Shown here one piece after another: positions 20,171-28,184 of a DNA stretch of 64,000 bases. Position 1 is the stretch's first letter; every line of letters begins with the position of its first letter. The position numbers were made by a program, and so were the translations under genes. Source of the DNA: Gammaproteobacteria bacterium (lineage in GTDB: Bacteria; Pseudomonadota; Gammaproteobacteria; Pseudomonadales; Halieaceae); assembly GCA_024686215.1 (NCBI GenBank), contig JAIBDN010000002.1, positions 25,213 through 89,212 on the forward strand. Direction: 5' to 3'. The notes beneath the pieces were generated by a model. It was not told the origin of the DNA and ran no database searches. It saw only the letters and a list, made by a program, of their open reading frames with translations.

Positions 20171-21327
20171 GAGGTCTGGGAATCTTCAGCCGCGGGTAAT
20201 TTAGTCACCACAGCATTGGCATAGATGGCCAGCGCATAGGGGCGATGTGCTTCGGGCATGGCGTCGATACGTGCGGAGAAATCGGCCGCTGTGCAATCAC
20301 CAGGCTCAAGGTAAAGATCCTCGGGGATTACTGCCTCCGGCCCGTGCAGTAGATGATAAGCCTGCAGATTGGTGGGGTGCAGACAATACTGCTGGATAAT
20401 CTGACGATCAACTTCTGCGGCAACTTCCTCTGCGCGGCTGAACTCACTGCCCAGCGGGCTGCCAAAAGAAACGTGCACCCGCCCCTTGTCCCCGGCGATT
20501 CCCTGCCCGATGGACGCGATATCTTCCTGCGCCCCTTTTTCGTAACTACCGGCAGAGGCCAGTTCACATAACTCATGTGCTTTCAATGCGTCACAGGGAT
20601 CCAACTCGTAGGAAATCGACACCGGTACTATATTCAGCTTGCCAATATGCTCACCAAATTCTTCATTGCGCTTGTCGCGACTCAACGACAGCATTTTGAT
20701 AATGGCGGGCTCGGTGCGGTCCACCCCGTCCTTTGCGCGGCCCTCGCGCTGGGCAATCCATATCGGAGCGTTTTCCACTTGCAGGGAATGCTGGATATAG
20801 TTCGCCAGGTTCTTCGATGCCGCCAGCAGCTCGCGTGGGCCACTCACCGAACGCTTGACAATAAAACTCTTGTTCAGGCGCATCAGGTCCGAGGCCCAGG
20901 GCGTGGTCAGCAGATTATCGCCAATGGCGATACGCACGGTTTCGCGACCGCCCTGGTGCAGAGCATAATTGGTAAACGCCGGATCCATGGCGATGTCCCG
21001 GTGGTTGCTCATAAACAAGTAGGGGCGCTCAGGGTCCAGTTGCTCCAGGCCGGAGATACCGAAACCACCTGTGGTGCTCTCTATCATACGATCCATATAG
21101 CGCTTGATGATGTCCTGTACGCCGCCAATATCCTTTACTCCGCGCACCTCGCGCGCCAGCCCGAAACGCACCAGCGGGCGCACCAGTGCCGGCACCAGTG
21201 CCGCCACGCGACCCATGCGTAAACTGGCGATTGCCCCCAGGAATTCGTCATCGGCCAGCAGGCGCTCCAAGACTGGCGCTACTTCGTCATCCCGGTAAGG
21301 ACGTATATCTGCGAAGGGGTCGCTCAA
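20164..21327 (-). CDS. Glycerol-3-phosphate / 1-acylglycerol-3-phosphate acyltransferase family protein
   Basis: PlsC/PlsB superfamily. The catalytic motif NHxxxxD is present as NHRDIAMD near residue 110, with a block 2/3-like REGRAK segment near 195 and a conserved N-terminal ASLRMGR region. The 387 residues are longer than PlsC (about 245) and shorter than PlsB (about 800), and I see no convincing membrane span, so it may be a peripheral membrane enzyme. It starts with TTG (21327), preceded by a purine-rich GAGAG. It overlaps dinG by seven bases; no functional tie with the helicase is known to me. Exact acyl acceptor is undetermined. Confidence 0.8.
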   Translation of the reverse strand: MSDPFADIRPYRDDEVAPVLERLLADDEFLGAIASLRMGRVAALVPALVRPLVRFGLAREVRGVKDIGGVQDIIKRYMDRMIESTTGGFGISGLEQLDPERPYLFMSNHRDIAMDPAFTNYALHQGGRETVRIAIGDNLLTTPWASDLMRLNKSFIVKRSVSGPRELLAASKNLANYIQHSLQVENAPIWIAQREGRAKDGVDRTEPAIIKMLSLSRDKRNEEFGEHIGKLNIVPVSISYELDPCDALKAHELCELASAGSYEKGAQEDIASIGQGIAGDKGRVHVSFGSPLGSEFSRAEEVAAEVDRQIIQQYCLHPTNLQAYHLLHGPEAVIPEDLYLEPGDCTAADFSARIDAMPEAHRPYALAIYANAVVTKLPAAEDSQTSC

Positions 21328-21532
21328 GGCTCTGCTCTCTGTATCGATAAAAAACGCACTACCTTACCCAAAATACCCGCCCGCGTCATCTGCCCGGCAC
21401 TGCCAGTCGCGTGCTGAAACCCGGTTGAGCGCGACGCCACAGGCGAACAAATGGTGATATTGGCACTGACTTGTATAGGGCTTTCTGCTACCCTGCTGCC
21501 GCAAATTTGGTCGATTTAAAACTGGAGCAACT

Positions 21533-21754
21533 ATGGACGCAGGTACAGCCACATTAATGACCTATGGCGCAGCAACGCTGGCAGTAAGCTGGGTGCTGCT
21601 GCTGATCGTATCGTGGAAAGAAGATTACGCCTGGGGCCTGTGCACCCTGTTCCTGCCCCCGCTATCCTACCTCTACGCGCTGTCACGCCTGGACGTGGCA
21701 GGCCAGTCACTGCTGGCGGCGGCCGTCGGCTGGTTGCTGATCTGGCTGGCCTGA
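21533..21754 (+). CDS. Small hypothetical inner-membrane protein
   Basis: A 73-residue frame with a GGAG site just before the ATG. It has an N-terminal hydrophobic segment (about residues 7-27), a short charged turn (SWKEDY), a second hydrophobic stretch (about 33-48) and a third near the C-terminus ending at LLIWLA. I do not recognise a family. It is followed by a long hairpin that looks like a terminator, which supports a real single-gene unit. Confidence 0.6.
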   Translation: MDAGTATLMTYGAATLAVSWVLLLIVSWKEDYAWGLCTLFLPPLSYLYALSRLDVAGQSLLAAAVGWLLIWLA

Positions 21755-21766
21755 ACCTGACTTGAC

Positions 21767-21815
21767 GTTACACGGGTAACATTAAACTTACTTAATGTTC
21801 CCGGTAACGATTTTT
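21767..21815 (+). terminator. Long imperfect hairpin, probable terminator
   Basis: Arm 21767-21785 (GTTAC, CGGG, AACATTAA with two single-base bulges) pairs with arm 21792-21808, giving 17 base pairs around a six- to seven-base loop, then a run of five T residues at 21811-21815. It lies 12 bases after the small membrane protein gene. The rest of the gap up to 22022 is AT-rich with a perfect TATAAT at 21941-21946. Confidence 0.55.
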
Positions 21816-22022
21816 ACATGACAAAATAAATACATATAAATCATGTGGTTACAGAAAATATAAAACGTCCATCCGACAACTGTTACAGAATTACCCAAAT
21901 TGTTGCCAATTAGTAACTCAATACTGCACTGCGCAGGGCATATAATGCCTGCTGCAGGAACGGCCATTCAGGCATAGCCACGCCGTTCCAAGCATCCATA
22001 GTGAAATATTGAGGTTTTTATC

Positions 22023-22298
22023 ATGAACAATTTGTTCAAAGTGGCCACTGCGGCCGCATTGGTGGCCTTTTCTGCAGGCAGCTTTGCCGCCAAACCCACC
22101 AGTATTGTGTTTACCACGAATGCCGAAGCAACCGATGGCACCGCTTACGCGACGTACATGGTCAAGTGTTCCAATGGCAAGAAAGTTGAATTGACGGCCT
22201 GGGACAACCGCCGCAAGTGGTGTGTAGGCGATGCCGGCAGCGAAACCTGCGAGAAGAAGCAAATTAAAGCCGCCAAGGCCGCCTGCAAGGCACCCTGA
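22023..22298 (+). CDS. Small secreted hypothetical protein with four cysteines
   Basis: A 91-residue precursor with a classical signal peptide (hydrophobic core ATAAALVAFSAGSFA, cleavage expected after AFA-like SFAA near residue 23). The mature part is about 68 residues, basic at its C-terminus, with four cysteines that could form two disulfides in the periplasm. GAGG lies eight bases before the ATG, and a perfect TATAAT at 21941-21946 is a possible -10 element although no good -35 is visible. I recognise no family; its function is unknown. Confidence 0.65.
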   Translation: MNNLFKVATAAALVAFSAGSFAAKPTSIVFTTNAEATDGTAYATYMVKCSNGKKVELTAWDNRRKWCVGDAGSETCEKKQIKAAKAACKAP

Positions 22299-22331
22299 AG
22301 CCGCTAAGACAACCTGGTGGAACGCTGGAGA

Positions 22332-23327
22332 TCAGTCCAGATAGCGTGAGCGCAGCTCCGCTAACTCCGCCGGGCCTACCCCCAGAGCCTGCTCCAGGTA
22401 GACCTCAACAGATACGTAGTTGCGCCCTATCGCCTCCAGTGCCCGGGCCAGATAAACCTCGTGCACTTCCAGCATGGGCATAATTGCATCCGCGTCCATA
22501 TTCTCCATCTGGTATTTGCGCTGCAGCCTTTCCAGTTCCAGTTCCGGGCGGAAATAACGCGCCGTCAGCATATAGTCGCGCATCACCATCTCGCGCGGCA
22601 CACCCAGGGCCAACAACACCAGGGCTGCGGCAAATCCAGTGCGATCCTTACCCGCGGCACAATGCACCAGAAAGCGCGCGTCCTCCAGCGCCAGAATTTC
22701 GCGAAACATGCGCGCATAGGTTGCCGTCTGCCCCTCGGCAAAATCTCGATTTATCTCCAGCATAAAGTCGAACATAGGCTCTCGCCCCTGTACCTGGATT
22801 TCCGTCTCTTCGAAAAACCGCGAGTTGCTGCCGGGAATGATGGGTAAACTGGCGACTCTCGGCCGCTGTTGCGGCAGCCGACTGGGTTCGCTTTCTTGCT
22901 CCTCCACGCGCCGAAAATCACATACCAGATCGAGATTCAGGCTGGCCAGCAGAATCAGGTCCTGCGCACTGAGGCTGGACAACTGCCCGGAGCGAAACAA
23001 ATATCCCCATTTGACCTGCCGCCCATCGGCCGTGCCGTACCCACCGAAATCGCGAAAATTTGGCGTACCCTGCATGCCGAATTTGCGCTCGGTAGCTAAC
23101 ACTTCAGTGCCGTGCTGGTCGCGCAGGCGGAAATAGTGACGTATGTCGGGCGCCAGGCCCGACAAGCGGGCGCGCCTTGCCGGCTGCTCCGCATAATGCG
23201 CCTGCATCGCGGAGCCCTCTGCCAGCAACTCCACGGTAACTTCGGTATCCGGGTGTGTCGCCTGCCATTCGATATGGTAATCACCACCCGGCTCTCGCCA
23301 GATATGCACTGCATCGGAAATCAACAT
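22332..23327 (-). CDS. Tyrosine-protein phosphatase (atypical, CX5R type)
   Basis: Tyr/Ser or lipid phosphatase of the cysteine-dependent superfamily. The signature HCAAGKDRTG, near residue 219, supplies the nucleophilic Cys and phosphate-binding Arg. A FRDFGGY segment near residue 95 is typical of this bacterial family (tyrosine phosphatase family Y_phosphatase3). The N-terminal 80 residues look like a beta-rich extra domain (fibronectin-like). Start set at ATG 23327, where GAGG precedes it; an upstream ATG at 23363 would overlap the regulator gene. It sits 16 bases after a TetR gene and is probably in its operon. No signal peptide is seen. Confidence 0.85.
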   Translation of the reverse strand: MLISDAVHIWREPGGDYHIEWQATHPDTEVTVELLAEGSAMQAHYAEQPARRARLSGLAPDIRHYFRLRDQHGTEVLATERKFGMQGTPNFRDFGGYGTADGRQVKWGYLFRSGQLSSLSAQDLILLASLNLDLVCDFRRVEEQESEPSRLPQQRPRVASLPIIPGSNSRFFEETEIQVQGREPMFDFMLEINRDFAEGQTATYARMFREILALEDARFLVHCAAGKDRTGFAAALVLLALGVPREMVMRDYMLTARYFRPELELERLQRKYQMENMDADAIMPMLEVHEVYLARALEAIGRNYVSVEVYLEQALGVGPAELAELRSRYLD

Positions 23328-23343
23328 GCTATGGTCGCGCCTC

Positions 23344-23961
23344 TTACTCGCCGCGATACGCAAAGACGGCGCGCAGCAACGATTTGATCAGGTTAAGCTG
23401 GTTTTCCAGGGCCGCTTCGCTGAAGGGGTCCTGCCCCAGCAGATCGCGGTACATCGGTGCCATGGTGACATAGGACATCACCAGGTTGTTGAAGGCCATC
23501 ACTGCCCAGGGCTGTAGGCCGGCATCACCAAAAACTTCGACTGCCTGCCCCTCTATTAGTGCTCCGGATTGGAACATGGGGCGAAACAGGCGCTCAATCA
23601 GCTCGTTGGTATGCGGGCCACCGGACAGGGCCGCATGTTGCAGCAGGCGCGCCAGGTTGGGGTTGGCATGGTGCCAGCGCACGATGGTTTCCAGCCACTC
23701 AAAGACCCGCTCATAAGTAACCGGACCACTGTCCAGCTCTCGTTGGGGGGCGGTGAACTCAGTCAACAAACGTTCCAGCACGGCCTCGTATAACGCTTCC
23801 TTGTTCTTGAAATGGTTATACAGGCTGGGCGAGCGAATCCCGACCCGGTCGGCTACATCCCCCAGGGAAGTGGCACTGTAACCTTTCTCGGCGAACAGGT
23901 CCTCGGCGGCATTGAGAATACGCTCAGAGGTAGTGGGGGCACTGGTAGCCTGCTGATTCAT
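23344..23961 (-). CDS. TetR/AcrR family transcriptional regulator
   Basis: The 205 residues have a standard TetR DNA-binding domain (about residues 12-60): ILNAAEDLFAEKGYSATSLGDVADRVGI then SPSLYNHFKNKEALY. The C-terminal ligand domain is helical and lipid-regulator-like. The next gene downstream encodes the phosphatase, so a shared transcript is likely. The short intergenic to rpsT (155 bases) contains its promoter, including TATTATTCTCAGC-like AT-rich sequence; I find no clear operator palindrome. Confidence 0.9.
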   Translation of the reverse strand: MNQQATSAPTTSERILNAAEDLFAEKGYSATSLGDVADRVGIRSPSLYNHFKNKEALYEAVLERLLTEFTAPQRELDSGPVTYERVFEWLETIVRWHHANPNLARLLQHAALSGGPHTNELIERLFRPMFQSGALIEGQAVEVFGDAGLQPWAVMAFNNLVMSYVTMAPMYRDLLGQDPFSEAALENQLNLIKSLLRAVFAYRGE

Positions 23962-24047
23962 TGATAGTTCCGGTGTTGTGCTGAGAATAATAACTAATAG
24001 GCGTTAGTATAACCCAGCCTCAATAGGATGAACCAGCGCCCGGACGG

Positions 24048-24076
24048 TTGACAACGGGGGGGGTAATGTGAATAAT
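24048..24076 (+). promoter_or_regulatory. Strong sigma-70 promoter for rpsT
   Basis: Perfect TTGACA (24048-24053), 17-base spacer, AATAAT (24071-24076, 5/6). The spacer contains eight consecutive G residues (24056-24063). The transcript would start about 35 bases before the gene. Confidence 0.75.
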
Positions 24077-24116
24077 CGCGCCTCCTGATTTTATGACTCT
24101 ATCGAGGTAACAGACA

Positions 24117-24383
24117 GTGGCAAATTCACCACAAGCAAAGAAGCGCGCCCGTCAGGGTGAGAAACGTCGCACACACAACGCCAGCCTGCGTTCGTTGGTT
24201 CGCACCAACATCAAGAAAGTCAACGCGGCTATCAGCAGCGGCAACGCTGAACAGGCCCAGGCGGCCTACGCCAGCGCCGTGCCAGTTCTCGACAGCCTGG
24301 CCGACAAGGGCATCATCCACAAGAATAAAGCCGCTCGCCACAAGAGTCGCTTGAACGCCCAGGTTAGAGCCCTGTCAGCGTAA
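24117..24383 (+). CDS. rpsT: 30S ribosomal protein S20
   Basis: Small basic primary-binding protein of the 30S subunit. The 88 residues match S20: [17 protein letters not shown] at the N-terminus, three predicted helices, and [10 protein letters not shown] near the C-terminus. The start codon is GTG at 24117, with GAGGTAA nine bases upstream. In E. coli rpsT begins with UUG, and weak initiation is part of its autoregulation, so a non-ATG start here may serve the same purpose. Its own promoter and terminator make it a single-gene unit. Confidence 0.97.
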   Translation: MANSPQAKKRARQGEKRRTHNASLRSLVRTNIKKVNAAISSGNAEQAQAAYASAVPVLDSLADKGIIHKNKAARHKSRLNAQVRALSA

Positions 24384-24397
24384 TTTCTGCCAGATAC

Positions 24398-24427
24398 AAA
24401 AAAGCCGGCTTTAAAGCCGGCTTTTTT
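24398..24427. terminator. Bidirectional Rho-independent terminator after rpsT
   Basis: A perfect 30-base palindrome: six A, GCCGGC, TTTAAA, GCCGGC, six T. It can terminate rpsT and, from the other side, the convergent di-iron protein gene ending at 24491. Confidence 0.92.
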
Positions 24428-24490
24428 GTGCCCCAGCAAAAGGTATCTTGACCAGACGCTGCGGTGGTGCGGAGACGCTAGCGATAGTCG

Positions 24491-25681
24491 CTAGGCAGCA
24501 GAGCTGGTTTTCGCAGACTCCTGCTTCTCGTGCTCCTTGGCAAACTCAGCCAACATGCTCTGCTCGTGGGACTGGGCTTCGCCAGTATCCAGAGGACGCT
24601 CCAGGGAAGACCAGTCGATATCACCATCAGTAGCCAGATTTTCGTAATCCAGGATGCCCAACTCCTCAAACTTGGGACGGATCTTATCGGTGAGCAGGCC
24701 AATGCGATTGAGATTGGGAATCACGCGCTGAAACAACAGGTTGCGGAAGGTAGACATAACAAAACCGTCCAGCACCTTGACCCGCGCTTCTTCCACATCC
24801 CAGCCGAAATGGCGGAACACGTCTGTGGCGACCAGCCGCTCACGACTGATTACACAGGCTTCATAGGCAAATTGGGCGCGCTCTTCACGTTCCTCATCCG
24901 TCAGGGTCTGCACAAATTCTTCCAAATAATTCACGCCGAAGGTGACATGCCTGGCCTCATCCCGGGTTACCAGGTACACCACGTCCTTGAGCACTGGATC
25001 CGGGGTGGTTTCGCGGGTGGTATTGAAAGCTGACAGGGCCAGGCCCTCGATCACGATCTGCATACCGATAAACTTCATGTCCCAACGCTCATCAGTGAGT
25101 ATCTTGTCGATGATGCTCTTGAGGTGGGTATTAATGGGGTACATCATGCCGATGCGCTGTTGCAGGTACTTATTGAACACCTCCACATGGCGCGCCTCGT
25201 CAAAAGTCTGTGACGCAGCATAGAGCTTGGCGTTGAGTGTAGGTGCACAGGAACACAGCTGCGAGGCTACCAGCAGGGCACCCTGCTCGCCGTGCAAGAA
25301 CTGTGACAGACTCCAGGCATTCATATGCAACCAGAATTCTGACTGGGTTTTCTCGTCCATCGCCAGGTAGGGCGGGTAATCGTGGAGGTTCATCATCTCC
25401 GGCGAACGCGTTTCCTCGGGCCAGGGACGGTCCCAGTTGATATCCATCTCGGGGTCCCAGTTGAGTTGCTTACCCAGGTCATACAGCTTCTTGATGCGAT
25501 CGTCCTGCACCTTATAGTCCCAGTTGTAGGAGCCGCTAAGCGGGGTCTGGAATATCTCCGCCACGTAATCAACGTCGGCACTGGTCAGCACATCTTCGAG
25601 GTCCGGATTCTCCTTCGGGTAATCTGCTCCTGAATACTGTTGTATCTTGCGCGGCGCATCGTCAGTCCACTTTATATTCAT
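24491..25681 (-). CDS. Ferritin-like di-iron carboxylate protein (predicted oxygenase/oxidase)
   Basis: A 396-residue protein with a complete di-iron ligand pattern: Glu in HGEQGA (about 129), first DEARH (about 160), Glu in IVIEGLAL (about 210) and second DEARH (about 240), as in ribonucleotide-reductase-like and bacterial multicomponent oxygenases. No membrane span or signal peptide. Start at ATG 25681 has GGGAG eight bases upstream; the GTG two codons earlier is too close. The gene diverges from an AraC regulator across 106 bases, which suggests substrate-induced expression. No reductase or ferredoxin gene is adjacent. Substrate unknown; AurF-type N-oxygenase or fatty-acyl oxidation are possible. 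Confidence 0.75.
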   Translation of the reverse strand: MNIKWTDDAPRKIQQYSGADYPKENPDLEDVLTSADVDYVAEIFQTPLSGSYNWDYKVQDDRIKKLYDLGKQLNWDPEMDINWDRPWPEETRSPEMMNLHDYPPYLAMDEKTQSEFWLHMNAWSLSQFLHGEQGALLVASQLCSCAPTLNAKLYAASQTFDEARHVEVFNKYLQQRIGMMYPINTHLKSIIDKILTDERWDMKFIGMQIVIEGLALSAFNTTRETTPDPVLKDVVYLVTRDEARHVTFGVNYLEEFVQTLTDEEREERAQFAYEACVISRERLVATDVFRHFGWDVEEARVKVLDGFVMSTFRNLLFQRVIPNLNRIGLLTDKIRPKFEELGILDYENLATDGDIDWSSLERPLDTGEAQSHEQSMLAEFAKEHEKQESAKTSSAA

Positions 25682-25787
25682 TACCACTGCTCCCTTTTTA
25701 TGTGAGTGGCATCACTATGGAGGATGGCCGAAAACGCAACAAGGTAAAGTGTTGTCAATTTACGGTCATTTGTGGCCAAATGTATGC
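25682..25787. promoter_or_regulatory. Divergent promoter region between di-iron gene and AraC regulator
   Basis: Contains adjacent 11-base direct repeats GTCAATTTACG (25754-25764) and GTCATTTGTGG (25765-25775), 7 of 11 identical, the spacing expected for the two half-sites of an AraC-type activator. A TTGACA -35-like element for the minus-strand gene overlaps the first repeat. Binding is inferred only. Confidence 0.4.
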
Positions 25788-26792
25788 ATGCCGACACCCA
25801 GCACACCCGCCCAGTACGTCCTCATTCTCATCGATATGGTGGAGAGCCAGGGCTGTGATCACGACCGTCTATTCGCCGGCACCAGCCTGGCCGACAGTGG
25901 CATTGCCAGCCTGGGTGCGCGCATCAGCGACCTGGACTTCTCCCGCCTGGTAAAAAATGCACAGGGCCTCACCGGCGATCCCACCCTGGGCCTGCAACTG
26001 GGCCTGCGCCTTAACCTGAGTGCCCATGCGGTTCTGGGACAGGCCTTTATGACCTGTCGCGACCTGGCAGGGGTGATGGACCTGTTTCTAAAGTTCTACC
26101 ACCTGCTGGCACCGGCGCTAACCCTGCAGTTCGAGGAAGTCGACGAGCGCTGTGTGCTGACTATCGTCAGTGAGCCTTATGTGACCCCGATAGAGTTCGG
26201 TTATGAGTTGATGTACGCCGCCGTGTTAAATACCCTGCGCGGCCTGCTTAACAAACCGGCGCTGCAACTGCGCGTTGAACTGCCCTACCCGCGCCCCGCT
26301 TACGGGGAACTGTATCGCGAAATTTTCGGTGAAGGCGTCCACTTCGACTGCCCTCGCGGGCGCATTTCCTTTCCCCGCGAGCTGTTGCTCACTCTCCTGC
26401 CCTCTTCCAACACTGCCCTACGAGCGCTGTACGAGGCCGAGTGCGCACGCCTGCTGGCCGATCTGGAAGAGGATGACTCGGTGGCAGTACGCACTTTGCG
26501 CCTGCTGCGCAAATTGGAGGGGCAGTATCCGCAGATGCCGCAGATCGCCGATATGCTCAATGTCAGTCCGCGCACCTACCGTCGGCGCCTGGAAGAAGAG
26601 CAACAATCCTTCCAGGACCTGCTCGATCAGGTACGCGCTGAACACGCCACGCGCTACCTGCAAAACACCCGGCTGCCGCTGTCCAGTATCGCCTATATGG
26701 TGGGCTTTAATGACGCATCGAATTTTCGCCGGGCCTATCTGAAATGGACCGGGCGCTCCCCTAAAGAGGTACGCATTGGCACAAAACATTAA
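25788..26792 (+). CDS. AraC family transcriptional regulator
   Basis: The 334 residues show an N-terminal effector domain of the arabinose-binding-like type seen in OruR/ArgR-like AraC proteins, and a C-terminal double helix-turn-helix (about residues 235-330): PQIADMLNVSPRTYRRRLEEE and LSSIAYMVGFNDASNFRRAYLKWTG-type second helix. Start at ATG 25788; the frame continues upstream into the divergent gene and is ignored. Its last 17 bases overlap the patatin gene, so the two are co-translated. It most likely controls the divergent di-iron gene and itself. Confidence 0.9.
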   Translation: MPTPSTPAQYVLILIDMVESQGCDHDRLFAGTSLADSGIASLGARISDLDFSRLVKNAQGLTGDPTLGLQLGLRLNLSAHAVLGQAFMTCRDLAGVMDLFLKFYHLLAPALTLQFEEVDERCVLTIVSEPYVTPIEFGYELMYAAVLNTLRGLLNKPALQLRVELPYPRPAYGELYREIFGEGVHFDCPRGRISFPRELLLTLLPSSNTALRALYEAECARLLADLEEDDSVAVRTLRLLRKLEGQYPQMPQIADMLNVSPRTYRRRLEEEQQSFQDLLDQVRAEHATRYLQNTRLPLSSIAYMVGFNDASNFRRAYLKWTGRSPKEVRIGTKH

Positions 26793-27849
26793 AGCTCTGT
26801 CTGTTTGCCTGGGCCGTGAAGCAGCGCGGAAAATCGAGCGCGACGGCTGGTCGGCTGAGTTGTTCAGCCTGCTGTTGGGCGCATCGGGTGGACCCAAGTG
26901 GTTTATTCTCGGCCAGCTCGATCGTCTGCTGTTCGGTGATTTCCTGCAGCGCAGCACTCAGCCCCTATCAACACTCGGGTCATCCATTGGCTCCTGGCGC
27001 CACGCCTGCCTGGCCAGCGCCGATCCTGTGGCCGCCATAGAGCGACTTGAGCAGGGCTATTTGCACCAGCACTACGCCAGCAAACCCACAGCACAAGAGG
27101 TCAGCGAGGTCAGCCGTAATATTCTGAGTCGCGTGTTGGGCGCCGACGGCGCCACCCACCTGAGTAAGCACCCGCGTATTAGTACCCACATCGTCACCGC
27201 GCGCGGCCGTGGTCCGGCCGCCGCATCTTCCACACCATTGCTGGCCACCGGCATGGGCATTGCCGCACTGGGCAACACCCTGAGCCGGCGCCTGCTGCGA
27301 TTGCACTTTCAGCGCGTGGTATTCCACAGCGGCAGCCAACCCAGCCCCGGTTTTGCCCTGCATGATTTCGACACACGCTTTTGTGCGTTGCGTGACGACA
27401 ATGTTGCCGCGGTGCTGCATGCCAGCGGCGCCATTCCCTTCGTGTTAACCGGAGAGCGCGATATACCCGGCGCGCCGCTGGGCCAATACTGGGACGGCGG
27501 TATCATCGACTACCATTTCGACCTCGGTCAGTACCGCGGTGACGGACTGATCCTCTATCCGCATTTCAGCTCTAGTGTCATCCCGGGCTGGTTCGACAAA
27601 TTCCTGCCCTGGCGTCAGGCGGCCATACATGAGATCGACAATCTGGTATTGCTGTGCCCCAGTGCTGCGTTCATCGCCGACCTGCCTATGGGTAAAATCC
27701 CCGATCGATCAGATTTTACTCATCTGGAGCATGACGACAGGGTACGTTATTGGGAACAGTGCGTGGAACGCAGCAAGGCGCTGGCGCAGGAATTTACTGA
27801 ATTGATTGGCGGCAGTGACCCGCTGAGAGGCGTGACGGTATTTGACTGA
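26776..27849 (+). CDS. Patatin-like phospholipase family protein
   Basis: Ser-Asp dyad acyl hydrolase. A GASGGPKW glycine-rich oxyanion loop is near residue 35, the nucleophile elbow GSSIG at residues 68-72 (Ser70) and the catalytic Asp in WDGGI (Asp240). The start codon is TTG (26776) with AAAGAGG five to seven bases upstream; the overlap of 17 bases with araC supports translational coupling. Length 357 residues; no signal peptide. Substrate is unknown: membrane phospholipid or a storage lipid are both possible. It ends in a palindrome shared with the convergent PHA-system gene. Confidence 0.8.
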   Translation: MAQNIKALSVCLGREAARKIERDGWSAELFSLLLGASGGPKWFILGQLDRLLFGDFLQRSTQPLSTLGSSIGSWRHACLASADPVAAIERLEQGYLHQHYASKPTAQEVSEVSRNILSRVLGADGATHLSKHPRISTHIVTARGRGPAAASSTPLLATGMGIAALGNTLSRRLLRLHFQRVVFHSGSQPSPGFALHDFDTRFCALRDDNVAAVLHASGAIPFVLTGERDIPGAPLGQYWDGGIIDYHFDLGQYRGDGLILYPHFSSSVIPGWFDKFLPWRQAAIHEIDNLVLLCPSAAFIADLPMGKIPDRSDFTHLEHDDRVRYWEQCVERSKALAQEFTELIGGSDPLRGVTVFD

Positions 27850-27853
27850 GTAC

Positions 27854-28129
27854 TCAGCTCACATGGGTATCCAGGTAATCCTGAACTTCTTCCTTAAGCA
27901 CCCTTTCAAACATGGACGCCAGTAATCCCAGGCGCACCGACACATCAATCAAGCCGTCGTGAAAAGACATTTTACCGTCTACACCGGCGCCTTTGATGGT
28001 CACTGAATCGCCGACCCAACGAGAGCGCACACCGTGCTGGCGCTCCAGGCTCTTGGCCAGGCCTTCAGCGGCCTCACGCACTTCTTCTTTGGGCATGGTA
28101 TAGGCTTTAGTTATTTTGAATCCGGCCAT
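27854..28129 (-). CDS. Polyhydroxyalkanoic acid system family protein (PHA_gran_rgn)
   Basis: A 91-residue protein matching the small family annotated as putative PHA system protein: FKITKAYTMPKEEVREAAE at the N-terminus, a central GDSVTIKG strand and C-terminal EEVQDYLDTH. These proteins occur in PHA-accumulating bacteria but their molecular role is not known to me. Start ATG has AGAGGAAA upstream. The stop codon lies in a palindrome with the patatin stop four bases away. Other PHA-related genes in the window are at 33565-35355. Confidence 0.75.
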   Translation of the reverse strand: MAGFKITKAYTMPKEEVREAAEGLAKSLERQHGVRSRWVGDSVTIKGAGVDGKMSFHDGLIDVSVRLGLLASMFERVLKEEVQDYLDTHVS

Positions 28130-28184
28130 GCGTTTTTCCTCTGATCAACGCCTGCAAGTATAGTTTAAGCGGGGGAGATTGGCA

